A stretch of DNA of 64,000 nucleotides, taken from an uncultured Acidobacteriota bacterium. GTDB lineage: Bacteria > Acidobacteriota > Terriglobia > Terriglobales > Acidobacteriaceae. This document shows, piece by piece, positions 1-8,948 of this stretch (its first letter is position 1; each line of letters starts with the position of its first letter). Under the pieces are notes generated by a model. The model saw only the letters and a list, made by a program, of their open reading frames with translations. It was not told where the DNA came from and made no database searches. Position numbers and translations under genes: made by a program. The stretch covers positions 372,001-436,000 of the forward strand of contig CAILAC010000010.1 of the NCBI GenBank assembly GCA_903832055.1, read 5' to 3'.

Positions 1-1
1 A

Positions 2-70
2 GCAGACAAACCGGCTGCGGCCGCGCAAGCTCCCGCCGCCACAGCGCCAACCGCCCCGCCCGTCAAGTAG
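2..70 (+). CDS. C-terminal end of a protein (…ADKPAAAAQAPAATAPTAPPVK*), Ala/Pro-rich tail; 5' truncated by the window
   Basis: Open frame from base 2 to TAG at 68-70; Ala/Pro-rich low-complexity tail. Confidence 0.5.
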   Translation, partial: ADKPAAAAQAPAATAPTAPPVK

Positions 71-73
71 AAC

Positions 74-1330
74 TCAAAGTTTTTCAAGAAGATAGCTGAT
101 GACATGGTCGGCATGCACCACGCCCACCAGCCGGCCATGCACATCCACCACCGCCAGCGAGCGGAGGTTGTACTTGTCAAAAACCTCCGCCACGTCTGAC
201 TGGTGCATGTCCGCCGGGCAAGAACGCACCCGCGCCTCGGCCAGTACTTTGAGGTGGCTCCCCGGCAGCGCCATCACCATCCGCGCCAGCGGCACCGACC
301 CGCGCAGCACCCGGCCCCCATCCGTCAGATAGATCTCCGAGAGCGTCTCCGCGTCCCCATCAAACGCGCGCAGCGCCTCAACCGCATCGGCCACCGTGGC
401 CTCCCACGGAACCGCCACAAACTCGGTCGTCATCCGCCCCGCCGCCGAATCCTCGTGGAACTCCAGGAGCTCTTCCACTTCCTGGCGCTCCTCCGGCTCC
501 ATCTCTCCGAGAATCGCCTCAGACCGCTCGTCCGAAAGCTCGCTCAGCAGGTCAGCCGCTGCGCCGGGATCCATCTCTTCGACAATGTCTGCAATGCGTT
601 GCTTGTCCATGCCCTCAAGCAGCGACTTCTGCAGCTTCGGATCTACCTCTTCCAGCGTTTCCGCCGCCACTTCCTCGTCCAGCGCCGTAAAGATCGCCTC
701 GCGCTCGGCAGGAGCCAAATCCGCCAGAATTTCTGCCAACTCCGAGGGATGCATGTCGGCCAGCCGCTCATGCTCAATCTTCAGCTTGACGCGACGCGCT
801 GGGTCCACCTCGATGACATCGACAAACTGCCACGGAATCCCCCGCGATGCAAAACGCCGCGAGAGCGCCTCAAGAGTATGCCGAGGCAGCAGCCCCTTGA
901 ATACCCGCTGCACCGCCCCACGCAGCCCCACTTCAACCTCTGAAACCCGCAGCAGATGCACCGACCCATGACCCAGCCACTCCAGGTCGACATCATTCAC
1001 CCGCACCACCTTGCGCCCGTGAATGTCGATGATCTGCCGGTCAATCAGGTCTTGCTGCAAAAAGAGGTAATTTTCATCGCCACGCAACGGGCTCAGCGCC
1101 GACGGCGTGCGCAGCTCCAGCGTCCCCGCCGGCGTCTCCATCACCTGCACCGATGGCACAATCTGCAGCCCCTGCCGCGTCTTCAGCACCAGCCCCGCCA
1201 CCCGGCCTGCCTCCGCCCCGGTCGCGACCGCAATGTCCTTCAAACGTCCGCGAACCACCCCCTGCGCGTCCGTAACGGGCGTGCCAAGCATGGCGGTCAG
1301 GCTGACGCGGGATGTAGTCCGTGGGCGCAT
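74..1330 (-). CDS. PRC-barrel / MgtE N-terminal domain / CBS domain protein
   Basis: ORF 74..1435 with likely start at MRPRTTSRVSL (1330). MgtE-N-like repeats (SELAEILADLAPAEREAIFTALDEE…MDPGAAADLLSEL) then a CBS domain (LRSLAVVDVHGRLVGVVHADHVISYLLEKL); no membrane domain. Confidence 0.8.
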   Translation of the reverse strand: MRPRTTSRVSLTAMLGTPVTDAQGVVRGRLKDIAVATGAEAGRVAGLVLKTRQGLQIVPSVQVMETPAGTLELRTPSALSPLRGDENYLFLQQDLIDRQIIDIHGRKVVRVNDVDLEWLGHGSVHLLRVSEVEVGLRGAVQRVFKGLLPRHTLEALSRRFASRGIPWQFVDVIEVDPARRVKLKIEHERLADMHPSELAEILADLAPAEREAIFTALDEEVAAETLEEVDPKLQKSLLEGMDKQRIADIVEEMDPGAAADLLSELSDERSEAILGEMEPEERQEVEELLEFHEDSAAGRMTTEFVAVPWEATVADAVEALRAFDGDAETLSEIYLTDGGRVLRGSVPLARMVMALPGSHLKVLAEARVRSCPADMHQSDVAEVFDKYNLRSLAVVDVHGRLVGVVHADHVISYLLEKL

Positions 1331-1597
1331 AGTTTTCAATCGCAGCAGACTGAGTTTAGCCTGACGCCCCACCCGCTGGCGAACCCACGCATTCGCGTCA
1401 TGGCACACCGAGCTTCCGCAACGAAACCCTGCCAAAGATTCCCGAAGAACTGCGGCAGCCTTTGAAGTTCAACTTTAGCCTGACTCGTCAAGCATATGTC
1501 TTGCCTCGGCTGCACCAAAACAGTATGCTGAGCCTCTCCGCTCAAAGCATTCAATAACTCTGCCTGAGCAATGCCGGAAATCTGGAGATAACTGCTG

Positions 1598-2344
1598 ATG
1601 CTTCCCTATGTCTTCGGACTAGCTTTTCTGTGCTTCGTCGCTGAAAGAGTCTTTCCCGGATGGCCATTGCCCCGCATAAGGACTTGGCCAATACGAGTCA
1701 TACTCGTCAATCTCGCCCAGCTTGGCGTCATCCTGGTCGCCGGAATCAGCTGGGAGAAGTGGCTCTCATCGAGCTCTCTCTTCCACCTCGAACGCCATGT
1801 ATCTCCAGAAATCGGCGCCATGATCGCTTACTTCATCGCCACATTCGTTTTTTATTGGTGGCATCGTTGGCGGCACCAGGTTGACGCCCTATGGCTGATG
1901 TTCCATCAAGTCCATCACAGCCCTCAACGCATCGAGGTCATCACCTCCTTCTACAAGCATCCGCTCGAAATGGTGGTGAACTCGGTCATCGGCAGCGTCC
2001 TCGTCTACTCCTGCCTCGGCCTCAGCTTAAAGGGCGGCGCAATCTATACGCTTTGTACCGCGGTTGGAGAATTTTTCTATCACACCAATATCCGGACGCC
2101 CCGCTGGGTCGGTTACTTCTTCCAGCGGCCAGAGATGCATCGCATCCACCACGAATATGGGCTCCACAAAAACAACTATGGCGACATCGTCTGGTGGGAC
2201 ATGCTCTTTGGAACCTACGAAAATCCCCCCGAGTTCAAAACATCCTGCGGATTCGACGACGCAAAGGAACAAAAACTTGTCGAGATGCTCCAGTTCAAGG
2301 ATGTTCACAAAGAACCAGCCTGGAACGCGGATAAGGGCGCTTGA
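1598..2344 (+). CDS. sterol desaturase / fatty acid hydroxylase family protein
   Basis: His-box motifs HRWRHQVDALWLMFHQVHHSPQ and EMHRIHHEYGLHKNNYGDIVWWDMLFGTY. Confidence 0.9.
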   Translation: MLPYVFGLAFLCFVAERVFPGWPLPRIRTWPIRVILVNLAQLGVILVAGISWEKWLSSSSLFHLERHVSPEIGAMIAYFIATFVFYWWHRWRHQVDALWLMFHQVHHSPQRIEVITSFYKHPLEMVVNSVIGSVLVYSCLGLSLKGGAIYTLCTAVGEFFYHTNIRTPRWVGYFFQRPEMHRIHHEYGLHKNNYGDIVWWDMLFGTYENPPEFKTSCGFDDAKEQKLVEMLQFKDVHKEPAWNADKGA

Positions 2345-2372
2345 CAGAGCGAGGCTCAACAACGAAACTGCG

Positions 2373-2951
2373 ATGGAGGATTCAAAACGTCCGGCCCATG
2401 CGACAAACCTCGCGTCGCATCCCCGTCAACGTACTGAATCCGCGCACCAGACCGCCAGCACAGAGAGACCTCCATTGACCGGACCACAAACAGGGCGACT
2501 CAGCTTCAAACTGGCCTCCACAATGGATAGCGTGGCTGAGATTGAAGCGGCAGCAGAAAAGCTCACCCAGGCCGCCGGCATGGACGAGGACGAAAGCTTT
2601 CGCGTCGTCATGGCCGTCCGCGAAGCAGCGGTCAATGCCGTGCTGCACGGCAATAGCTATGATCCAAATAAACAGGTCAGCGCCAGCTTTGAAAACAACG
2701 GGAAATCCTTGATCATCACCATCGCAGATCAGGGCGAAGGACTCGATCCGGAGACCATTCCCGATCCCCTGGCACCCGAAAATTTGCTGCGCGGCACCGG
2801 CCGCGGCATCTTCCTCATCCGTTCCTTCCTGGATGAGGTACACTTTCGACAATTGCACCCCGGAACGGAACTGACGCTGATCAAGCATCTGACACCGGCG
2901 GCGACCCCGGATGACGTGACCCAGAACGACAAAGATCTGGATACGAATTGA
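2373..2951 (+). CDS. anti-sigma regulatory factor, HATPase_c_2 (RsbW-like serine kinase)
   Basis: N-box REAAVNAVLHGNSYDP and ADQGEGLDPETIPDP…GRGIFLIRSFLDEV; ATG at 2373 chosen over upstream in-frame starts inside the desaturase gene. Confidence 0.85.
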   Translation: MEDSKRPAHATNLASHPRQRTESAHQTASTERPPLTGPQTGRLSFKLASTMDSVAEIEAAAEKLTQAAGMDEDESFRVVMAVREAAVNAVLHGNSYDPNKQVSASFENNGKSLIITIADQGEGLDPETIPDPLAPENLLRGTGRGIFLIRSFLDEVHFRQLHPGTELTLIKHLTPAATPDDVTQNDKDLDTN

Positions 2952-2999
2952 CGGATACGAATTAACCGATAACGACAAAAACCCTGAGGAGGGACTTCT

Positions 3000-3344
3000 G
3001 TGGCACTTACCATTGCAACCCGGCAAATCGACGGCGTAACCATTCTGGACTTGAGCGGGCGCATCACGCTCGGAGAAGGCAGCGTTCAACTGCGCGATGC
3101 CATTCGCGATCTGATCGGCAAGGGCGTCAAGAATATTCTGCTGAGCCTCGGCGAGGTCAACTACATCGACAGCTCCGGTCTGGGCGAGCTCGTCAGCGCA
3201 TTCACCACGGCCAAGAATCAGAACGCCGACGTGAAGCTGCTCAACCTGACCAAAAAGGTCAAGGACGTCCTACAGGTCACCAAGCTCTACACCGTATTCG
3301 ATATTTACGACGACGAAGCCCACGCAATCGTCGCCTTCAAGTAA
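3000..3344 (+). CDS. STAS-domain anti-anti-sigma factor (RsbV/SpoIIAA-like)
   Basis: GTG start at 3000 after aggaggg RBS; conserved NYIDSSGLGELV phosphorylation motif. Confidence 0.92.
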   Translation: MALTIATRQIDGVTILDLSGRITLGEGSVQLRDAIRDLIGKGVKNILLSLGEVNYIDSSGLGELVSAFTTAKNQNADVKLLNLTKKVKDVLQVTKLYTVFDIYDDEAHAIVAFK

Positions 3345-3374
3345 ATTTCGGCCAAAGCTTCTGTCAAAAGAAAG

Positions 3375-3411
3375 GGCCACGTCGCGGGTTTCCCGCAGAT
3401 GTGGCCTTTTT
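3375..3411 (+). terminator. Rho-independent terminator after the rsbW/rsbV-like pair
   Basis: ggccacgtcgcggg ttt cccgcagatgtggcc followed by ttttt. Confidence 0.85.
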
Positions 3412-3496
3412 GTGTTTCACCGTTGCTGGCTTTACCAAAGTCTCAACGATTCCGGGTCAGGTGCTCTCGACCCGGAACCGCCCTTTAACCTTGCGC

Positions 3497-4075
3497 TCAG
3501 AACTTCACAGCGGGCGCCGTGCGTGCCGCCGCACTCGCCTCAAAGTAAGCATCGTTCACATGAAATCCAAGTATCCCCGCCCAGATGCTGTTCGGGAACG
3601 ACCGCACAAACGTGTTGTAATCCCGCAGCGTGTCGTTGTAGCGGCGCCGTGCCACGCTGATCCGGTTCTCCGTCCCCGATAGCTCGTCCTGCAGGCGCAT
3701 GAACTGCTCATTCGACTTCAGTTGCGGATAGTTCTCCGTCAACGCCAGCAGCCGGCCAAACGCCGAATCCAGCGTCCCGTTGGCCGCAATCTTCGCCTTC
3801 GGGTCCCGCGCATTCAACAGGCCCGCACGCGCGTTGGCAATGTCGCCAAACACTGTGCTCTCTTCCTTCGTAAAGCCCTTCACCGTTTCCACCAGGTTCG
3901 GGATTAGGTCAGCCCTCCGCTGCAACTGAACATCCACCTGTGACCAGCTCGACTTCACCTGCTCATCCTTCTGCACCATCTGGTTCTGCGCAGAGACAAA
4001 GCTGCCATAGATCATCAATCCGATGACAACAAAAACACCAACAATTCCAAGGAATATCCAAAGTCCACGACGCAT
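3497..4075 (-). CDS. LemA family protein
   Basis: MRRGLWIFLGIVGVFVVIGLMIYG TM helix then VQLQRRADLIPNLVETVKGF…ENRISVARRRYNDTLRDYNTFVRSFPN. Confidence 0.93.
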   Translation of the reverse strand: MRRGLWIFLGIVGVFVVIGLMIYGSFVSAQNQMVQKDEQVKSSWSQVDVQLQRRADLIPNLVETVKGFTKEESTVFGDIANARAGLLNARDPKAKIAANGTLDSAFGRLLALTENYPQLKSNEQFMRLQDELSGTENRISVARRRYNDTLRDYNTFVRSFPNSIWAGILGFHVNDAYFEASAAARTAPAVKF

Positions 4076-4144
4076 TGAGTGATTCTCCTTTGCCTTCGTT
4101 CCTCGAGGGCACACTGCAAAATCCGTTATGTCAAAAAGCTGAAA

Positions 4145-5011
4145 CTACCAGTCTCCGCCAGCACCGCCGCCGCCGGATTCACCACCACCAAAACCACTAA
4201 ACCCATCACCACCGCCGCCCGAGTCGCCGCCGCCAAATCCACCACCGCCGCCGCCCCAGCCACCGCGTCCACCGCCACCGAACAGCATGCCCAGGCCAAA
4301 TCCAAGCAGCCCACGCACTCCGAAGAAAGCCAGCACCAGCACGATGAGAATAATCCGGAAGATCAACCCAATAGACGACCCGCGCCGCTGCGGTACTCGG
4401 CTCTGCGATTCACTACCCGGGGGGCCGCGGTCCTCATCCTGCAAAGTAACCTTGGCATCCGCCGCAATCACATTTGCAATCTGCACCAGCCCGGTCGTCA
4501 CCGCGCCGTCATAATCCGCATGCTTCAGGTCAGGCACCATTAGCCGGCCAATGTCGCCCACCCTGGCATCCGGCAAGATGCCCTCAAGCCCGTAGCCAAC
4601 CTCGATCCAGTAGTGGTGGTCCTCGACCGAGATCAGCATCAGAATGCTCCGGTCGCTGCCCTTCTTCCCGACTTTCCACTTCTCTTCCAGTCGATTGGCA
4701 AAGTCTGCCTTGTCATCGCCACCCAGGTTCTTCAGCGTGACAATCGCCACCTGCGTATTCGTCGCCGAATGGTCAAGCTGGCCGCACAAGCGCCCCAGCC
4801 GCGCCACCGTCTCCGGCGAAAGCACGTGCGCAAAGTCAGAAACATAATCTGTAGGTTTGGGCAGGTCTTCCACGCGCTCTGCAACTGCAAAGAGGCCGGA
4901 AAACAAAAGCACGAGGCCCACAACGGATGGCAGGAGCCTGTGTAAAGCCGTACGCGAGCGGCGGTCTAGCATCTCTTCTATTGTACGCATTACCCCCCAA
5001 CTAAGTTCCAT
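4145..5011 (-). CDS. TPM domain protein (YgcG family) with Gly-rich C-terminus
   Basis: DYVSDFAHVLSPETVARL…IEVGYGLEGILPDARVGDI and terminal GGGGRGGWGGGGGGFGGGDSGGGG; upstream of lemA on the same strand. Confidence 0.9.
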   Translation of the reverse strand: MELSWGVMRTIEEMLDRRSRTALHRLLPSVVGLVLLFSGLFAVAERVEDLPKPTDYVSDFAHVLSPETVARLGRLCGQLDHSATNTQVAIVTLKNLGGDDKADFANRLEEKWKVGKKGSDRSILMLISVEDHHYWIEVGYGLEGILPDARVGDIGRLMVPDLKHADYDGAVTTGLVQIANVIAADAKVTLQDEDRGPPGSESQSRVPQRRGSSIGLIFRIILIVLVLAFFGVRGLLGFGLGMLFGGGGRGGWGGGGGGFGGGDSGGGGDGFSGFGGGESGGGGAGGDW

Positions 5012-5052
5012 CTTCTCGCTCTTACCCGCCCCAGGCGACTATCCTAAAGACG

Positions 5053-7140
5053 ATGACTATTGAATCGATAACACCGCCTGTCCCCGCTCCAGCCCCGCCC
5101 GTCGCCCGTATCGAAGCAAAACTCACCCCCCTCCACGGCACCGTCCTCGTCGACAACTACGCCTGGCTCCGCGAAAAAGAGAGCCCCGAAGTCATCGCCT
5201 ATCTCAACGCCGAAAATGCCTGGGCCGAGGCCGCCACCGCCCCCCTCGCCCCCCTCCGCGACCAGCTCTATGCCGAGATGCTCAGCCACATCAAGCAGAC
5301 CGACGTCTCCGTCCCCTACCGCGACGGAGCCTGGTGGTACTACCTCCGCACCGAAGAGGGCCTCCAGTACCCCGTCTACTGCCGCAAAGCGGATTCACCC
5401 GACGCCCCCGAACAAGTCATCCTCGACGGCAACGAACTCGCCAAAGACCACCCCTTCATGTCCATCGGCGGCACAGACATCACCGACGACGGCCGCTGGA
5501 TGGCCTACAGCGTCGATCACACCGGCTTCCGCCAATACACCCTCCATATCAAAGACCTCCAGACTGGCGAAGTCCTGCCCAGTTCCGTCGAACGCGTAGG
5601 CTCCGTCACCTGGTCCGCCGACAACAAATCCCTCTTCTACACCGTCGAGGATGAAGAGCAGAAGCGCCAATTCCAGCTCTGGCGGCACGTCCTCGGCACA
5701 GATTTCGCCATCGACAGCCTCATCTTTGACGAGCCCGACGAACGCTTCAACCTCGCCGTCGGCCGCACCCGCGACGGCCATTTCCTCATCATGGAGGCAG
5801 GCAGCCACACCACCACCGAGTCCCGCTTCCTCGCCGCCGACAATCCACTGGGCGAATGGACCCTCGTAGCCCCCCGCGAAGATGAGCATGAATACTCCAT
5901 CGACCATCGCAACGGCCTCTGGTTCATCCGCACCAACGACCAGGGCCGAAACTTCCGCCTCGTCACCGCCCCCGTCGCCACCCCCGGCCGCGAACACTGG
6001 TCCGCCCTCCTCGACCACCGCCAGCACATCATGCTCGAAGACGTTGACCTCTTCGAAAAATTCTTCGTCTCCTGCGAGCGCGAAGACGGCCTGCCCCGCC
6101 TCCGCCTCTGGAGCTTCACTGAAAACGACCGCGCTATCCAGTCCAACGAAATCCAGTTCCCCGAACCGGTCTACAGCGCCTTCCCCCATACCAATCGGGA
6201 GTTCTCGACCACAAAATTCCGCTACGCCTACCAGTCCCTCGTTTCTCCCAGCTCCGTCTTTGAATACGACATCGCCAGCGGCACTTCCACCCTGCTCAAG
6301 CAGGTAGAGGTCCCCGGCGGCTTTGACCGCGATCAGTACGCCTCAGAACGCGTCTACGCCACCGCCGCTGACGGCGTCCGCGTCCCCATTTCCCTCGTCT
6401 ATCGCAAAGACAAGCGTGAAGCCGGTAAAAATCCCCTCTACGTCTACGCCTACGGCTCCTACGGCTATTCCCTCCCCATCGGCTTCAACGCCAACCGACT
6501 CAGCCTCCTCGACCGCGGCATCGTCATGGCCTACGCCCACATCCGCGGCGGCGGAGACCTCGGCAAACCCTGGCACGACCAGGGCAAAATGCTCGTCAAG
6601 CGAAACACCTTCACCGACTTCATCACCGCCGTCGAGGAACTCACCGGCAGCGGCTACGGCGACCCCGCCCGCGTCGCCATCGAGGGCGGCTCTGCCGGAG
6701 GCCTCCTCATGGGCGCCGTCGTCAACCTCAAGCCTGAAATCTTCCGCGCCGTCCTCTCCCACGTCCCCTTCGTCGATGTCATGAACACCATGCTCGACGC
6801 CTCGCTCCCCCTCACCGTCCCCGAGTATGAAGAGTGGGGCAACCCCAATGAGGCTGAATACTTCCACTACATGCTCAGTTACTCGCCCTATGACAATCTC
6901 AAGTCCGGCAGTTATCCCGCCATGCTTGTCAAAACATCCCTCAATGACAGCCAGGTCATGTACTGGGAACCAGCCAAGTACGTAGCCAAACTCCGCACTC
7001 TCAAAACCGACAACAATCCCCTCCTTCTCGTCACCAACATGGAGGCCGGCCACGGCGGCGCAAGTGGCCGCTACGACTACCTCAAAGAGATAGCCTTCGA
7101 CTATGCCTTCCTGCTCCAGGAGTTAGGTTTGGTGGGATAA
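5053..7140 (+). CDS. ptrB: S9 family peptidase, oligopeptidase B-like
   Basis: Catalytic GGSAGGLLMG, AYAHIRGGGDLGKPWHDQGK, C-terminal NMEAGHGGASGRYDYLKEIAFDYAFLL. Confidence 0.92.
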   Translation: MTIESITPPVPAPAPPVARIEAKLTPLHGTVLVDNYAWLREKESPEVIAYLNAENAWAEAATAPLAPLRDQLYAEMLSHIKQTDVSVPYRDGAWWYYLRTEEGLQYPVYCRKADSPDAPEQVILDGNELAKDHPFMSIGGTDITDDGRWMAYSVDHTGFRQYTLHIKDLQTGEVLPSSVERVGSVTWSADNKSLFYTVEDEEQKRQFQLWRHVLGTDFAIDSLIFDEPDERFNLAVGRTRDGHFLIMEAGSHTTTESRFLAADNPLGEWTLVAPREDEHEYSIDHRNGLWFIRTNDQGRNFRLVTAPVATPGREHWSALLDHRQHIMLEDVDLFEKFFVSCEREDGLPRLRLWSFTENDRAIQSNEIQFPEPVYSAFPHTNREFSTTKFRYAYQSLVSPSSVFEYDIASGTSTLLKQVEVPGGFDRDQYASERVYATAADGVRVPISLVYRKDKREAGKNPLYVYAYGSYGYSLPIGFNANRLSLLDRGIVMAYAHIRGGGDLGKPWHDQGKMLVKRNTFTDFITAVEELTGSGYGDPARVAIEGGSAGGLLMGAVVNLKPEIFRAVLSHVPFVDVMNTMLDASLPLTVPEYEEWGNPNEAEYFHYMLSYSPYDNLKSGSYPAMLVKTSLNDSQVMYWEPAKYVAKLRTLKTDNNPLLLVTNMEAGHGGASGRYDYLKEIAFDYAFLLQELGLVG

Positions 7141-7201
7141 GTTCACGCGATGAGTTCGGTAGGAAACTTGCCCAGCCGTTAAACCAGTAATCAGGAGGGA
7201 G

Positions 7202-7221
7202 CAGGGGGTTTCAACCCCCTG
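7202..7221. repeat. Perfect palindromic element cagggggtt-tc-aaccccctg
   Basis: 9-bp perfect arms around TC, followed by ggccttcaggcc dyad. Confidence 0.6.
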
Positions 7222-7316
7222 AAAGACTGCACCATGAAACGGCCTTCAGGCCCGGAATTTTGTCCTTTGCTCGCAACCAAGGGCGTAAAGTACGGTAGTG
7301 AGGAAAAAGGTGCGCC

Positions 7317-7775
7317 ATGCAACGAGCAAACATCGTCCTATTGCTACTAATGCTTTTGACCTCTCTTGGGTACAGTCAGCAGACTACCGCCTCGACTGAT
7401 CCGGCACCAGCATGCCCCGCCGAATTCAATGACTCGCTTGAAACCAATGGCGTCCTCCAAGTCAACATCAAAGACCCCGACAACCATGTCCGTCCGCCCA
7501 GGGTTACCCATAGCGTCGAGGCAAAGTTCTCTGATGAAGCCCGCCGCCACGCGAAAAAAAAGTTCTTCAGCAGATTCAAAGGCGTCAGCATCGTAAGTCT
7601 GGTCGTAGATAAGAACGGTATGCCGCAAAACGTCTGCGTAAAGCAATTCGTCGGATTGAAGCTCGATGAAGAGGCCGTTAATGCCGTTCGCCAGTACCGC
7701 TTCTCGCCGGCCACCCTCAACGACATGCCCGTCGCCGTGCGCATCTCCGTCGCGGTCGAATTCAAGCTCTTTTGA
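7317..7775 (+). CDS. TonB C-terminal domain protein (energy transducer TonB-like)
   Basis: Signal peptide MQRANIVLLLLMLLTSLGYSQQ; VDKNGMPQNVCVKQFVGLKLDEEAVNAVRQYRFSPATLNDMPVAVRISVAVEF. Confidence 0.85.
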   Translation: MQRANIVLLLLMLLTSLGYSQQTTASTDPAPACPAEFNDSLETNGVLQVNIKDPDNHVRPPRVTHSVEAKFSDEARRHAKKKFFSRFKGVSIVSLVVDKNGMPQNVCVKQFVGLKLDEEAVNAVRQYRFSPATLNDMPVAVRISVAVEFKLF

Positions 7776-7784
7776 GAAACTTCA

Positions 7785-8170
7785 TCACGCCACCCCAACA
7801 TCCGTCCGCCTAAAGTCATCCCCCTTGAATAACAACGGTTCCCCAACACTCTTAGAAGCGCATAACTAAAACAATCCCCAAAATTCAGCCCCGCCCGATA
7901 CCGTCCCTTGCCGTACAACCGGAAAGCAACGTTCGCCAACCTGCCGTGCTCTGTCGAGACCGGCGTTATCGCGATATACGCTAGTCGCAACATCAGGTCC
8001 AGCTCCGTTTCAGCATTCTTGCCGCGTCGCGACAAAAGAACCATGCATGCCTCTACGTAACTCACAACGGAGATCTGCCTGGATTCTGCCCTGGCCAGCT
8101 TTCGCAGAAAATCGTCTGCCTCGGGCTCCTCAAGCATGATCGCGACGAATGTTGAGGTATCGACGACCAT
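7785..8170 (-). pseudogene. vapC: Frameshifted VapC-family PIN toxin
   Basis: MVVDTSTFVAIMLEEPE…SYVEACMVL…GLNFGDCFSYALLRVLG in frame, then the conserved C-terminus EPLLFKGDDFRRTDVGVA* only in the -1 frame; junction in the G-run at 7841-7844. Confidence 0.8.
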
Positions 8171-8427
8171 CAGTCAAACAAGCCTTGATCGTTGTAACCG
8201 AGGATTTCGTCTTCACTGCGCGTATCTAAATTCGGCATAGCCGCAACGCGCGCTGTGATTTCCTTGATTCTCGCGATATATTCCGCTTCGTCAGTAGCCA
8301 TTGCAGCCACCTTGCGGAGACGTTCCTTCAAGGCAAATTGTACCGCCTGCGTAATCGTCTCCCCAGTCATCGCACTCAACTCCCGCGCCAGCCGGTCCGT
8401 TTCAGCGTCCTAAATATGCAAAGCCAT
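8170..8427 (-). pseudogene. vapB: VapB-family antitoxin with in-frame TAG at codon 6 (MALHI*DAETDRLARELSAMTGETITQAV…)
   Basis: Reverse complement from 8427: ATG GCT TTG CAT ATT TAG GAC GCT GAA ACG GAC CGG CTG GCG… reads the family consensus MALHIxDAETDRLAREL with a stop at 8412-8410. Truncated restarts possible at TTG 8379 or ATG 8370. Confidence 0.8.
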
Positions 8428-8525
8428 GTACCTAGCATGCGCCAGATGTACATAATCGGCGACATGGAATGCAGATGGACACTTTGCCACTCACCCCTAT
8501 GGCATAATGTCCCTAGAGGTGCCCA

Positions 8526-8948
8526 ATGGCCACCGAAACTATTTCGCCAGCTCCCCAAACCATCACCGAATTCCCCAGACTCGGCAGCTACGAACTCCTT
8601 CGCCTCGTAGAAGAGGGCTTGCCCACCGATTGCCTCGAACTGCTCAAGCAACGCGGACTCACCTTTACTGAAATTGGCCAACTCGTCATCCCTCCGCGCA
8701 CACTCAAGCACCGTAACGCCCGCGGGGAGCGGCTCACAGTCACCGAATCGGAACGTTTTCTCCGTGTCATCCGTGTTCTCGACTTCGGACTTCGCGTCTT
8801 CGGAGACTCCAGAAAGCTACTGAATTGGCTGCGCGCGCCCGACATTGAGATTGAGAATCGACCCTCCATGAGTCTGCTGGGCGATGAGGCAGGTTCACGG
8901 CTGGTCGAAGGGCAACTGTGGGGAATAGCGGATGGTATCTATTCTTGA
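8526..8948 (+). CDS. Antitoxin Xre/MbcA/ParS toxin-binding domain protein (DUF2384-type)
   Basis: LGLRVFGD-type C-terminal domain: RVLDFGLRVFGDSRKLLNWLRAPDIEIENRPSMSLLGDEAGSRLVEGQLWGIADGIYS. Confidence 0.85.
   Translation: MATETISPAPQTITEFPRLGSYELLRLVEEGLPTDCLELLKQRGLTFTEIGQLVIPPRTLKHRNARGERLTVTESERFLRVIRVLDFGLRVFGDSRKLLNWLRAPDIEIENRPSMSLLGDEAGSRLVEGQLWGIADGIYS

Noticed and set aside
5395-7053. Antisense ORFs within the S9 peptidase (5395..6189 -, 6343..7053 -)
   Set aside because: Shadow ORFs of GC-rich codons; no motifs, no RBS.
7376-7784. C-terminal half of the 264-aa 'VapC' ORF
   Set aside because: Out-of-frame extension running antisense through the tonB-like gene after a frameshift; not a novel domain fusion.
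7839-7850. Programmed -1 ribosomal frameshifting in vapC
   Set aside because: GGG can re-pair after a -1 slip, but there is no good X XXY YYZ heptamer, and the companion antitoxin nonsense codon favours simple decay.
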